From contig JACPJY010000400.1 in the NCBI GenBank assembly GCA_016187325.1, positions 1 to 17,600 of the forward strand: a stretch of 17,600 bases of DNA, in the 5' to 3' direction. The notes under the pieces are model-generated. The model saw only the letters and a list, made by a program, of their open reading frames with translations, did not search any database and had not been told where the DNA came from. The position numbers and the translations under genes were made by a program. Shown one piece after another: positions 5,984 to 14,712 of the stretch (position 1 is the stretch's first letter; every line of letters starts with the position of its first letter). The DNA comes from Rhodospirillales bacterium. GTDB lineage: Bacteria; Pseudomonadota; Alphaproteobacteria; Rhodospirillales; Casp-alpha2.

Positions 5984-8900
5984 TCACTTGGCGCGGCCGG
6001 CGTCGGTCATCGCCCTCAGCTGCCGGCTGGCGACCGCGATCATCGACAGGTCGTTGACTTGGGTCGCCCACAGCTCCGAAAGCAGCTGCTCGGTCGGCTC
6101 GACCGCCGGCCGGTTCTTGTTGACCCAGCCCTCGATCGCCTTCTCGGGCGCCAGCTTGCCGTTGCCGAAATCGAGCACCCGATTGGCCAGCGTCAGCTGA
6201 TGGCTGTAGATCTCCTCGATCAGCGCCGCGATTGCCAGCTGCTGCCAGTGGCTGTCGGAATCCATGGTCTCGGCGGCGGCGCGCAGTCGGCCGAGGTGGA
6301 ACCGACTGCCGACGGCGAAGTACATGCGGGCCACGTTCAGGACCTTCATCTTGCGCGCATTGGCGAGTCTCACCACATCGCAGCCGGAATAGAGGTTGAC
6401 TAGGTTGCAGACCTTGAGCGCCAGCGCCTGCGGAACGCCCGCGTCGACGTAGGGCTTGGCGCGGGTCTTGAGGTCGGTCTGGTAGTGCGCCGGCAGCGCG
6501 CCGGTGAGCCCGTCGGCGAGCGCCCTGATGCCGTCCTGGAACTCGCCGACGTGGGCGCCGACGTCGAGGCCGGGCTTGCCGTTGCGCAGGAACCAGAGCG
6601 CCACCCATTCGATCAGCTGGTTGGTGTCGAGAATCATCGCCGTCTGGGTCGCTGTCGGCACCTTGTTGTCCAGCGCCTCGATCGCCTCCCACAAATCCTT
6701 GAGGCCATAGACCTCGCGGGCGATGGCGTAGGCGCGGACGATCTCGGCCGCCGGCTTGCCGGTCTTCTCCATGAACTCGCTGACGAAGGTGTCGCCAACC
6801 CGATTGACCAGCGAGTTTGTCAGCCGCGTGGCGATGATCTCGCGGCGCAGCCGGTGCTGACCGATGTCCTTCCTGTACTTGCCGCGCAACGGCGTCGGGA
6901 AGTACTGCAGCAGGTCGACTTCGAGGTACGGGTCGTCCGGAACGTCGGAGGCGAGCATTTCGTCGTAGAGCCAGATTTTCGCATACGACATCAGGATTGC
7001 GATTTCCGGCCGCGTCAGACCCTTCTTCGCCAAATGACGCTCGGTCAGCGTTTCGTCGTCGGGCAGGAACTCGACCGCCCGGTTGAGCCGGTCGGCGCGC
7101 TCCAGCCGACGCATCAACCGGCTCTGGTTATCGAGCACCTGCACGGCCCGCGCTTCGACCACACTGATGGCCTGCGACTGGCCGTAGTTGCTGTTCAGCA
7201 CCAGGCCCGCCACCTCGTCGGTCATCGCCGCCAGCAGCTTGTTGCGCTGTTTCGCCGAAAGTCCGCCCTTGGCGACCACCGAATCGATCAGGATCTTGAT
7301 GTTGACCTCGTGGTCCGAGCAGTTGACGCCGGCGGAGTTGTCGATGGAATCGGTGTTCAGCCGGCCGCCGTTGAGCGCGTATTCGATGCGCCCCAACTGC
7401 GTGGCGCCCAAGTTTGCGCCCTCGCCCATCACCTTGGCGCGGATATCGCCGCCGTTGATGCGGATGGCATCGTTGGCGCGGTCGCCGACGTCGGCGTTGG
7501 ATTCGGTCTCGGCCTTGATGTAGGTGCCGATACCGCCAAACCACAACAGGTCGACCTCGGCCTTGAGCAGCGTCTGCATCAGCTCGTTCGGGGTCACCTT
7601 GTCCTTGGCGATGCCGAATCGCTGACGGATTTCCGGTGTCAGCGTCAGCGACTTGGCACTGCGCTCGAAGATGGCGCCGCCCTTCGACATCACGCTCTTA
7701 TCGTAGTCGGTCCACGATGATCGTGGCAGGTTGAACATCCGCTGACGCTCTTTCAGGCACTTCGCCGGGTCCGGATCCGGGTCGACGAAGATGTGCATGT
7801 GGTTGAAGGCGCCGAACAACTTGATGTGCGGGCTCAGCAGCATGCCGTTGCCGAACACGTCGCCCGACATGTCGCCGACGCCGATGACGGTAAAGTCCTG
7901 TTTCTGAATGTCCTTGCCGACCTCGCGGAAGTGGCGCTTCACCGATTCCCAGGCGCCGCGGGCGGTGATACCCATTTTCTTGTGGTCATAGCCCTGGCTG
8001 CCACCCGACGCGAAGGCGTCGCCGAGCCAGTGGCCATAAGCGAGCGAGACGCCGTTGGCGATGTCCGAGAACGTTGCCGTGCCCTTGTCGGCGGCGACCA
8101 CCAGATACGGATCGTCGTCGTCGCGGCGCACCACGTTCTTGGGCGGTGTTACCTTGGCGCCCTTGATGTTGTCGGTGATGTCGAGCAGCCCCGAGATCAG
8201 GATTTTGTAGCACTCGATGCCTTCCTTCAAAAAAGCATCGCGGTCGCCGGGTGGGGTCGGTTGCTTGAGAACGAAGCCGCCTTTCGAGCCGACCGGTACG
8301 ATGACCGCGTTCTTCACCTGCTGCGCCTTGACCAGGCCCAGAATCTCGGTGCGGAAGTCCTCGCGCCGGTCCGACCAACGGATTCCGCCGCGGGCGACCA
8401 GACCGAAGCGCAGGTGCACGCCCTCCGTGCGCGGACTGTAGACGAAGATCTCGCGCAATGGCCGCGGCAGCGGCAACTCGTCGAGGTTCTTGGAATTCAA
8501 CTTGAACGACAAGTAGGGTTTCGGTCCGCCGTCGGCGCCCGGCTGGAAGTAGTTGGTGCGCAGCATCGAATCGACGACGTTGACGAAGCGCCTGAGAATT
8601 CGGTCCTCGTCGGCGCTGACCACGGCCTCTAGACCGGCGTTGACCTTGGCGCGGATTTCATCGGCCTTCTTGTCGCGGCCCTTTGCGGCCGGATCGAACA
8701 GGATCAGGAACAGATCCACGATCTGGCGGGCGATGGAGCCGTTCTTGGCCAGGGTTTGCTCCATGTAGGCCTGCGAGAACGGGATGTTGGCCTGGCGCAG
8801 GAACTTGGCTATCGCGCGCACGATCACCACCTCGCGCCAGTTGAGCCCGACACCCGGCACCAGGGCGTTGAAGCCGTCGCTTTCGGTGTCGCCGGCCCAG

Positions 8901-10828
8901 ACGCGGCGGAACGCTTCCTGGAAGTTGTCGCGGATGGCGGCGATGTTGACCGCGCCGCCGCTCCGCGATTCGAGTCCGAAGTCGTGGATCATCACCACTT
9001 TGTCGCCTGCCGCCCGGAGGACGACCTTGTAAGGCGATTCGTCGAGCACCTTGAAGCCCATGTGCTCGAACAGCGGTAGCACGTCCGACAGCGACAGCGC
9101 CCGGTCCGGATGGTAGACCTTGAAGCGCACCCGGCTTTCCGGCTGCCCGTCGACCCGGTAAAGGTTCATGCCGATGCCGCCCTCGGCGAGCAACTCCTCG
9201 ATCCGCTCGATATCGTCGAGCGCCGCCTCGCCCGTGTACGCGTCCTGGTAGCCGGGACTGAAGGCGGTACCGTATTGGTGCATCAGATCAAGGCCGCGCG
9301 CCTCGCCGTAACGGGCGATCAACGCTTCGCTCAGGATGTCCGACCACGAACGCGACGCTTCGACCAGCTGCGCTTCCAGCTTCTTGGCGTCGTAGACGGG
9401 GATTTTTCCCGGCGTGGTGCGCAGAATCAGATGCAGCCGTGCCAGCGCCGAATCGCCGAGCGTGGCGTGATGGGCGGTGGCTTCGCCCTTGAACGCATCC
9501 TCGAGGATCTTCTGCATCTTCAGCCTGAGTGCCGTCGTGTAGCGGTCGCGCGGCACGAAGATCAGGCACGACATGAAGCGCTCGAAGTTGTCGCGGCGCA
9601 CGAACAACGCCACCCGCTGGCGGTCCTGCAGATGCAGGATGCCGAGCGCGGTCTCGAATAGGTAATCATCCGACACTTGAAACAACTCGTCGCGCGGGAA
9701 AGTCTCGAGGATGTGCGTCAGCGCCTTGCCGTCGTGGCTGGAGGCCGGGAATCCGGCGCGCGCCACGACGTTCTTCAGTCGCTGGCTCAGCAGCGGAATC
9801 TCCCACGGGCTGCGGCTGTAGGCGACAGAGGTGAACAATCCGATGAACAGGTGCTGGCCGACAACCCGACCCGTGGCGTCGAAACGCTTGATGCCGATGG
9901 CATCCATGTGCACCGGCCGGTGGATGGCCGAGCGGCGATTGGTCTTGACCACCATCAGCAGCGACGGGGATTCGACGAACGCCTTGACCCGCGCCGACGC
10001 GGTATCGAGCTTGCGCATCTCGTCGAAGACGACCACCTTCGGGTCGCGCAGGATGCCGAGTCCGTTCTTGCGATCGATTTTGATCGTGTCGGCGCCGCGA
10101 CTGTGGACGTATTCGCGGTAACCGAGGAAGGTGAACTGGTTGCCGTGGATCCAGCGCAGGAACTCGCGGACCTCCGCCGTCGTCTCCGGATCGGCGCCGG
10201 CCGGTGGGGTCGCTAGTTCCTCGATCACCTGTTCCATGCGGGCGCGCATCGCTTTCCAGTCCTCGACCGCGAGGCGCACCTGGCCGAGCACGCGCTTGAT
10301 CTCGGTTTGGATTGCCTTCAGCCGTTTTTCCGACTGCTGGGTAATCTGAATGTGCATGAACGATTCGGCGATTGCCCCATCGGCCGCCTTGGCGCCGTCG
10401 ACGATGTCGAGGAACTTGCCGTCACGGTCGCGCGCTACGCTGATGATCGGATGGATCACCAGGTGCACCGTCAGATTCTGGCGATTGAGTTCGGCGGTCA
10501 CCGAATCGACCAGGAACGGCATGTCGTCGTTGACGATCTCGATGATCGTGTGGCCAGAGCGCCAGCCGTCCTTCTTGGCGTCGGGATTGAAGGCACGCAC
10601 CAGGGCATGACCGGGCGGACGCTGTCCGCCGAATGCGAAATGTCCGTGCGCGATGCCGTAGAGCGCGTCGGCGCCTGTCTGCTTCAGATCCTGCGACGGT
10701 ACGTTGTGGAAATAGGCGTTGAGGAAGCGCTGGAAACGATCGTGGTCGCCTTTCGCTAGCTTACTGCGGCTGACCGTCTCTGCTCTCTTGATGATGTCGG
10801 CTTCCTGCCGTTCGACTTCTCCCGGCAT
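5984..10828 (-). CDS. gdhZ: NAD-specific glutamate dehydrogenase, 180-kDa class
   Basis: At 1614 residues this is the large L_180 NAD-GDH (gdhZ in Caulobacter, gdhB in Pseudomonas). It deaminates glutamate to 2-oxoglutarate and ammonium in the cytosol and feeds amino-acid carbon to the TCA cycle. The long N-terminal half (about 1-770) is the family's regulatory region, with IEIVNDDMPFLVDSV (96-110) and FTFLGYREY (232-240). The catalytic part shows RGGIRWSDRREDFRTE (813-828), GLVKAQQVKNA and VPVGSKGG with substrate-site lysines (834, 839, 849). It continues with GVGDMSGDVFGNGML (983-997) of the NAD domain, GEGANLG (1135-1141) and SAGVNCSDHEVN (1165-1176). The ATG at 10828 has a very strong purine-rich ribosome-binding site (10829-10842). 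No frameshift or lost motif is visible. It heads a same-strand run with the GmhA-like, PagL-like and MBL-fold genes. Confidence 0.97.
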   Translation of the reverse strand: MPGEVERQEADIIKRAETVSRSKLAKGDHDRFQRFLNAYFHNVPSQDLKQTGADALYGIAHGHFAFGGQRPPGHALVRAFNPDAKKDGWRSGHTIIEIVNDDMPFLVDSVTAELNRQNLTVHLVIHPIISVARDRDGKFLDIVDGAKAADGAIAESFMHIQITQQSEKRLKAIQTEIKRVLGQVRLAVEDWKAMRARMEQVIEELATPPAGADPETTAEVREFLRWIHGNQFTFLGYREYVHSRGADTIKIDRKNGLGILRDPKVVVFDEMRKLDTASARVKAFVESPSLLMVVKTNRRSAIHRPVHMDAIGIKRFDATGRVVGQHLFIGLFTSVAYSRSPWEIPLLSQRLKNVVARAGFPASSHDGKALTHILETFPRDELFQVSDDYLFETALGILHLQDRQRVALFVRRDNFERFMSCLIFVPRDRYTTALRLKMQKILEDAFKGEATAHHATLGDSALARLHLILRTTPGKIPVYDAKKLEAQLVEASRSWSDILSEALIARYGEARGLDLMHQYGTAFSPGYQDAYTGEAALDDIERIEELLAEGGIGMNLYRVDGQPESRVRFKVYHPDRALSLSDVLPLFEHMGFKVLDESPYKVVLRAAGDKVVMIHDFGLESRSGGAVNIAAIRDNFQEAFRRVWAGDTESDGFNALVPGVGLNWREVVIVRAIAKFLRQANIPFSQAYMEQTLAKNGSIARQIVDLFLILFDPAAKGRDKKADEIRAKVNAGLEAVVSADEDRILRRFVNVVDSMLRTNYFQPGADGGPKPYLSFKLNSKNLDELPLPRPLREIFVYSPRTEGVHLRFGLVARGGIRWSDRREDFRTEILGLVKAQQVKNAVIVPVGSKGGFVLKQPTPPGDRDAFLKEGIECYKILISGLLDITDNIKGAKVTPPKNVVRRDDDDPYLVVAADKGTATFSDIANGVSLAYGHWLGDAFASGGSQGYDHKKMGITARGAWESVKRHFREVGKDIQKQDFTVIGVGDMSGDVFGNGMLLSPHIKLFGAFNHMHIFVDPDPDPAKCLKERQRMFNLPRSSWTDYDKSVMSKGGAIFERSAKSLTLTPEIRQRFGIAKDKVTPNELMQTLLKAEVDLLWFGGIGTYIKAETESNADVGDRANDAIRINGGDIRAKVMGEGANLGATQLGRIEYALNGGRLNTDSIDNSAGVNCSDHEVNIKILIDSVVAKGGLSAKQRNKLLAAMTDEVAGLVLNSNYGQSQAISVVEARAVQVLDNQSRLMRRLERADRLNRAVEFLPDDETLTERHLAKKGLTRPEIAILMSYAKIWLYDEMLASDVPDDPYLEVDLLQYFPTPLRGKYRKDIGQHRLRREIIATRLTNSLVNRVGDTFVSEFMEKTGKPAAEIVRAYAIAREVYGLKDLWEAIEALDNKVPTATQTAMILDTNQLIEWVALWFLRNGKPGLDVGAHVGEFQDGIRALADGLTGALPAHYQTDLKTRAKPYVDAGVPQALALKVCNLVNLYSGCDVVRLANARKMKVLNVARMYFAVGSRFHLGRLRAAAETMDSDSHWQQLAIAALIEEIYSHQLTLANRVLDFGNGKLAPEKAIEGWVNKNRPAVEPTEQLLSELWATQVNDLSMIAVASRQLRAMTDAGRAK

Positions 10829-10872
10829 GTCCTCCCTCCTCCCAGACGGATAGTTCAGTTTGAACTTAAAAA

Positions 10873-10878
10873 ATTATA
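10873..10878 (-). promoter_or_regulatory. -10 box of the glutamate dehydrogenase promoter
   Basis: A perfect TATAAT on the minus strand sits in an AT-rich patch (about 10865-10900) in the divergent gap before the glutamate dehydrogenase gene. It would give a leader of roughly 38 nt. No good -35 is found at 16-18 bp; TTGTAA occurs only 14 bp upstream. An activator or alternative sigma factor may be needed. The rest of the 221-bp gap (10829-11049) holds no gene that I can see. Confidence 0.45.
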
Positions 10879-11049
10879 CTTTTATTCTGTTTTTACAATG
10901 GTTTCGTGAAAACCTCCGGGGGCGACCGCCAGACCGCGGTTGAGGACCCGCCGGAGCACCGGCCGCGGCGGGCCCGGGCTGGCTGCGGGGGGCGCGTGGG
11001 CAAAGGCCAAGGAAGGCGCTAGACTTAAGGCCGTCCCCGGGAGGTTCCC

Positions 11050-11433
11050 ATGGCGGACGCGAACAGCGCGCCGACGGCCAATAAAGTGATGGAAACGGTG
11101 CAGGGCAACTGGCTTTTCGAGCGCCTGCCGGCGTGGGTTGTCGACACGCTCACGGCCGAGCAGAAGGAGGCAATTCACAGGGTCATCGAGGACCCGTCGT
11201 GGAAACGCCCGCCGGTCAACATCCGCTTCACCGTGCCGATCATCCACAAGCAATTCTATGTCACCGTCGTCAGCGGCGAGGAAAAGCGGAGCACGGAGCG
11301 TCGCCGCCGCGACCGTCATTCGTATCCGCTGCGCACCGCCGCCAACGTGTTCTTCTTCGTCGGCATCGCCACCGTGTTCTACATGGCGGCGGTGGTGGTG
11401 CTAGCGGTGCAAAGCGCCATCATCGAGTTCTAG
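11050..11433 (+). CDS. Small single-pass membrane protein of unknown function
   Basis: I do not recognise this 127-residue product. It is a credible gene: GGGAGG (11039-11044) lies 5 nt before the ATG, and it occupies the space between divergent genes. Residues 1-50 are soluble and contain WLFERLPAWVVDTLTAEQKE AIHRV, a pattern suggestive of a short helical interaction segment. Residues 55-75 (PVNIRFTVPIIHKQFYVTVV) look like a beta-rich strip. A basic cluster (KRSTERRRRDRH, 79-90) precedes one hydrophobic helix (about 97-120) that ends near the C-terminus. By the positive-inside rule the basic N-terminal part should be cytoplasmic, making this a tail-anchored-like inner-membrane protein. It is transcribed away from the glutamate dehydrogenase gene and towards hydroxypyruvate isomerase, with no evident functional link. 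No signal peptide is seen. Confidence 0.75.
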   Translation: MADANSAPTANKVMETVQGNWLFERLPAWVVDTLTAEQKEAIHRVIEDPSWKRPPVNIRFTVPIIHKQFYVTVVSGEEKRSTERRRRDRHSYPLRTAANVFFFVGIATVFYMAAVVVLAVQSAIIEF

Positions 11434-11449
11434 TGTCGCCCTTGCAGAG

Positions 11450-12226
11450 TCACAGATAGGACTTCAGCCAGCCGAGTCCCTCTGCGGTGGTCTTGAGCGG
11501 CTTGTACTCGCAGCCGATCCAGCCCTTGTAGCCGATGCGATCGATGTGCCCGAACAGGAACCGATAATTGATCTCGCCGGTGCCCGGCTCGTGGCGTCCC
11601 GGATTGTCGGCGAGCTGCATGTGGCGGATTCGATCGAGTTTCTCCTCGATGGTGCGGGCGAGGTCGCCCTCCATGATCTGCATATGATAGATGTCGTACT
11701 GCAGGAACAGGTTGTCGGAGCCGGTGTCCTCGATGATATCCAGCGCCTGTTTCGTGCGGCGCAGGAAGAAACGCGGGATGTCGTGGGTGTTGATCGGTTC
11801 GATCAAGAGAGCGATGCCGGCTTCCTTCAGCTTTTTCGCTGCGAATTTCAGATTGCCGACGAAGGTGTCGCGGATGGCTTCCGTCGGCACGCCCCTGGGC
11901 GCGACGCCAGCCAGGCAGTTGAGTTGCTTGCAGCCCAGCGCGGTCGCGTATTCGATCGCCTTGCCGACGCCGTCGCGGAACTCGGCCGTCCGGTCGGGAT
12001 GGCAGGCGATGCCGCGCTCGCCGGCCTGCCAGTCGCCGGCTGGTAGGTTGTGCAGCACCTGCTTGAGCTTGTTTTTCTTCAGACGCTCGACGAGTTCGTT
12101 CTTGTCGAATTCGTAAGGAAACAAGTATTCGACGCCCTTGAAGCCTGCCCTGGCGGCGGCCTCGAAGCGGTCGAGGAACGCGACCTCGTTGAACATCATG
12201 GTCAGGTTGGCGGCGAATTTCGGCAT
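11450..12226 (-). CDS. hyi: Hydroxypyruvate isomerase
   Basis: A 258-residue TIM-barrel isomerase of the Hyi family, which interconverts hydroxypyruvate and tartronate semialdehyde in glyoxylate/glycerate metabolism. The start MPKFAANLTMMFNEVAFLDR and the segments VEYLFPY, LPAGDWQAGERGIA and LIEPINTHDIP are diagnostic of Hyi. The metal and catalytic residues are all present: E143, D178 and H181 (YDIYHMQ), Q204 and E240 (GCEYKP). Length is exactly typical. The ATG at 12226 has GGGAGG 5-6 nt upstream. Related OtnI-type 2-oxo-tetronate isomerases share the fold and cannot be fully excluded without a tree. There is no gcl, glxR or glycerate kinase gene beside it, so pathway membership rests on the enzyme alone. 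The leader contains an 8-bp inverted repeat between the ribosome-binding site and a possible TATAGT -10 box (12294-12299). Confidence 0.92.
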   Translation of the reverse strand: MPKFAANLTMMFNEVAFLDRFEAAARAGFKGVEYLFPYEFDKNELVERLKKNKLKQVLHNLPAGDWQAGERGIACHPDRTAEFRDGVGKAIEYATALGCKQLNCLAGVAPRGVPTEAIRDTFVGNLKFAAKKLKEAGIALLIEPINTHDIPRFFLRRTKQALDIIEDTGSDNLFLQYDIYHMQIMEGDLARTIEEKLDRIRHMQLADNPGRHEPGTGEINYRFLFGHIDRIGYKGWIGCEYKPLKTTAEGLGWLKSYL

Positions 12227-12253
12227 GGTGACCTCCCTCCCCTTCGGCGCTTC

Positions 12254-12282
12254 TCATTGGGCCTTTCCGGGGCTCCCAATGA
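12254..12282. repeat. 8-bp perfect inverted repeat in the hyi leader
   Basis: TCATTGGG (12254-12261) and CCCAATGA (12275-12282) flank a 13-nt loop. On the hyi strand it would form a hairpin near the start of the transcript, about 13 nt upstream of the ribosome-binding site. No T run follows, so it is not a simple terminator. It could be an operator, a stabilising leader hairpin or a chance palindrome. Confidence 0.45.
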
Positions 12283-12365
12283 CGATAACCTTAACTATAT
12301 CCCGTGTAATGGCAACGTCGGCCTTCGCCGATCGGAAGACTCGGCGGCGTCGTTCTCAACCATCC

Positions 12366-13415
12366 CTAGCGGTCGAGGCGGAAGATGCGAACGGCGTTGG
12401 TCTCGGCCAGCCGTTTCGCGGTTTCCGGCTTAAGTGTGTTGAGAAGCTTGCGGAAGCGTTTGATCCGCAGGCTGTAGGTCCTGTCGTTCATGACGGGCGC
12501 GTGGGCGATATCCGTACCGATCATGAAACGCTCGGAGAAGTCCTCGTAAACAGCCTGCATCTCGGGAAAGAATCGGCCGTTCTCCTCCATCAGCGCGGTG
12601 TATGCTTCCGAGCGCGGCCAACCGGTGCCATAGCCGTGTCCCCGCGGCGCGAAGTTCACCATGCCACCCAGGTCGCACATGAGGTTGGGGTGCCTGGTCA
12701 GCATGTCGCGGATGACCCGCGCATGGCTTCGGCCGCAATTGTGGGCCCAGACGTAGACGACCTTCGGGTTGTCGGCGATCAGCCGGCTGAAATTGGCAAC
12801 CAGGTCCGGGGCGCCCTCCATGTGGATGACGAGCGGCACGTCAAACTTGGCGGCCAAGCCACTCAATTCCCTCATGAACGCCGAATAGATAGGCTGGTTG
12901 AGTTCGGCGTGAGGGCCGCTGGAATAGGCGAAGTGGCGGACGATCACCTCGCCGATGCCGTGGAACTTGCCGCTAGCTAATTTCTTTTCCGTGCTTTCCA
13001 AGAGTTCCTTCACCGCATAGTCCGGCTCGTGCCATTTCTCGGGTCCGGTCAATAGCGGATGTTGCATACCAACCAAGGCAAAGAAGCGGCCGGGGTGCTT
13101 GGCGGCGAGCGTGAGTGCCATGTCATCGTCCCCCGGCTGGTCCTGGCCCATGGGCACCCCGGGGTAATAGCGGGCCATCAGCGTCATCGCGCGAACGCCA
13201 TTCGCCTTGGTGACGCGGTCCATGATGTCGGTGTCGAAAGAGCCGCCGATGTGGCCGTGGGCGTCGATGATCGGCCCGTCATAGTCCTGGGCCGCCGCGC
13301 CGATGCCCACCGGCGACGTCAAGCCGGCGAGAAATATTGCAGCGACGAGATTCCGGCCACGCCAAATGACCGCGGAGGCATTCAATCCACGACGGCTCAT
13401 CGATGGTTTGGTCAT
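12366..13415 (-). CDS. Exported amidohydrolase-family (Amidohydro_2) TIM-barrel protein
   Basis: A 349-residue metal-dependent hydrolase/decarboxylase-like protein. The metal-binding set is complete: IIDAHGHIG (H53, H55), LVIHMEG (H198), WAHNCG (H225) and IGTDIAH (D302). Residues about 22-42 are hydrophobic and end in GIGAAAQD, a likely signal-peptidase site. SRRGLN at 7-12 is a possible twin-arginine motif, although further basic residues (WRGR) break the usual pattern. It is therefore probably periplasmic; the substrate is unknown (family members act on cyclic amides, lactones or aromatic acids). Two starts are possible, 13415 and 13400 (MSRRG), and neither has a ribosome-binding site. The 3' CCA of tRNA-Gly lies only 8 nt upstream of the first. 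The gene is probably transcribed with the tRNA and translated from a processed, nearly leaderless mRNA. Confidence 0.83.
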   Translation of the reverse strand: MTKPSMSRRGLNASAVIWRGRNLVAAIFLAGLTSPVGIGAAAQDYDGPIIDAHGHIGGSFDTDIMDRVTKANGVRAMTLMARYYPGVPMGQDQPGDDDMALTLAAKHPGRFFALVGMQHPLLTGPEKWHEPDYAVKELLESTEKKLASGKFHGIGEVIVRHFAYSSGPHAELNQPIYSAFMRELSGLAAKFDVPLVIHMEGAPDLVANFSRLIADNPKVVYVWAHNCGRSHARVIRDMLTRHPNLMCDLGGMVNFAPRGHGYGTGWPRSEAYTALMEENGRFFPEMQAVYEDFSERFMIGTDIAHAPVMNDRTYSLRIKRFRKLLNTLKPETAKRLAETNAVRIFRLDR

Positions 13416-13423
13416 TGGAATAA

Positions 13424-13498
13424 TGGAGCGGGCGAAGGGATTCGAACCCTCGACATCAACCTTGGCAAGGTTGCGCTCTACCCCTGAGCTACGCCCGC
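13424..13498 (-). tRNA. tRNA-Gly(GCC)
   Basis: A full cloverleaf is visible on the minus strand. The acceptor stem is GCGGGCG/CGCCCGC, the D arm is GCTC-AGGGGTA-GAGC, and the anticodon stem is CAACC/GGTTG around TTGCCAA (anticodon GCC, bases 13464-13466). The T arm is GAGGG-TTCGAAT-CCCTT, with discriminator T and an encoded CCA at 13424-13426. It decodes GGC and GGU. A good promoter lies 24 nt upstream, and an amidohydrolase gene follows 8 nt downstream on the same strand. Confidence 0.97.
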
Positions 13499-13522
13499 AT
13501 CCGCCCCCGTTTGGGAGCGCCG

Positions 13523-13550
13523 ATCATAGCTTCTAACGGTCGCATTTCAA
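13523..13550 (-). promoter_or_regulatory. Promoter of tRNA-Gly
   Basis: Minus-strand TTGAAA (13545-13550) and TATGAT (13523-13528) are 16 bp apart, and the mature tRNA 5' end is 24 nt beyond the -10 box. This is the best -35/-10 pair in the region and probably also drives the amidohydrolase gene. Confidence 0.65.
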
Positions 13551-13673
13551 GGCCGCTTTTGGCCGGTTCCGGCGCCCGGATACGGCTCCGAGGCTTGCGC
13601 CGGTGGCCCGGACAGGCCATGTATGGGAGGACCAAAAACCCGAACCGCAACTGCCCGAGCGAAAGACCGTACC

Positions 13674-14699
13674 ATGCAATTCACCCTCGACCCGGACGGC
13701 TCATTGAAGCCCGAAGACCAGTCCAAGAGCACCGGCCAAGCGACCGCCCCGAGCGCGGCCCCGGGTACGGCCGAAGGCACAGCCAGGGCCTCCACCGGCG
13801 CCGGTTCGGGTGCCGGCGGGCGCGTAGCGCCCAGGGATGTGATCAAGGATTCGAGCACCACCAACTTCATGGCCGACGTCATCGAGGCCTCGATGCAGGC
13901 ACCCGTGATCGTCGACTTCTGGGCGCCGTGGTGCGGGCCGTGCAAGCAGCTCGGCCCGGTGCTCGAGAAGCTGGTGCGCGAGGCCGCCGGCATGGTGCGG
14001 TTGGTCAAGATCAACGTCGACGAGAATCAAGAGCTGGCGGCGCAGATGCGCATCCAGTCGATTCCCGCCGTCTATGCGTTCAAGAACGGCCAGCCGGTCG
14101 ACGGCTTCATGGGCGCGCTGCCGGAAACCCAACTCAAGTCGTTCATCCAGCGGCTGACCGGCGGCGCCAAGACGCCGATCGAGGTCGCGCTGGTCGAGGC
14201 CAAGGCGGCGCTCGAGGCCGGCGACGTCGCCACCGCGCAGGCGATCTACGCCAAGGTGCAGACCCGTGACCCGGCCAACGGCGAGGCTATCGCCGGCCTG
14301 GTGCGCGCGGCGCTGGCGCTCGGCGAGCACGCCCGCGCGAGAGAGATCATCTCGGCTCTTCCCGCCGAGGTGCTGCAGAAATCCGAGGTCGCCGCCGCCG
14401 TTTCGGCAGTCGAATTGGCGGAAGCAGGTGAGCAAACCGGCGACACCGACGCGATCAGGGAGAAGCTGGCGACCGATCCGAACGATCATCAAGCGCGCTT
14501 CGACTTGGCGATGGCCGAGTACGGACGCGGGCACAGCGAGGCCGCCATCGACGAACTCCTCGAACTGTTCCGCCGCAAGCGCGCGTGGAACGATGAGGCG
14601 GCGAGGAAGCAACTGGTCAAGATTTTCGAGGCCCTGGGCCCGACGCATCCATTGACGGTCTCCGGCCGGCGGCGCCTGTCGTCGCTGCTGTTCTCCTGA
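13674..14699 (+). CDS. cnoX: CnoX/YbbN-type thioredoxin-TPR chaperone
   Basis: A 341-residue cytosolic protein with an N-terminal thioredoxin domain and a C-terminal TPR-like helical domain, the CnoX (YbbN) architecture. It protects unfolding clients and passes them to chaperones. Residues 19-50 are an Ala/Gly/Thr-rich linker. The thioredoxin domain (about 60-165) has VDFWAPWCGPCKQLGP with CGPC at 87-90 and the cis-proline motif SIPAVYAF (P131). Residues 170-341 form paired helices ending in LSSLLFS. The intact CGPC implies redox activity, as in Caulobacter CnoX and unlike E. coli CnoX. I chose the ATG at 13674 (MQFTLDPDG). An in-frame ATG at 13623 would add 17 residues of low family character, and neither has a strong ribosome-binding site. 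The Lon-N-domain gene follows after 13 nt. Confidence 0.92.
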   Translation: MQFTLDPDGSLKPEDQSKSTGQATAPSAAPGTAEGTARASTGAGSGAGGRVAPRDVIKDSSTTNFMADVIEASMQAPVIVDFWAPWCGPCKQLGPVLEKLVREAAGMVRLVKINVDENQELAAQMRIQSIPAVYAFKNGQPVDGFMGALPETQLKSFIQRLTGGAKTPIEVALVEAKAALEAGDVATAQAIYAKVQTRDPANGEAIAGLVRAALALGEHARAREIISALPAEVLQKSEVAAAVSAVELAEAGEQTGDTDAIREKLATDPNDHQARFDLAMAEYGRGHSEAAIDELLELFRRKRAWNDEAARKQLVKIFEALGPTHPLTVSGRRRLSSLLFS

Positions 14700-14712
14700 C
14701 CGGCAGGCGGCC

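Noticed and set aside
6485..10759. Several long plus-strand frames opposite the glutamate dehydrogenase gene
   Set aside because: They are shadows of a continuous 1614-residue enzyme with all family motifs; none has a ribosome-binding site or recognisable domain.
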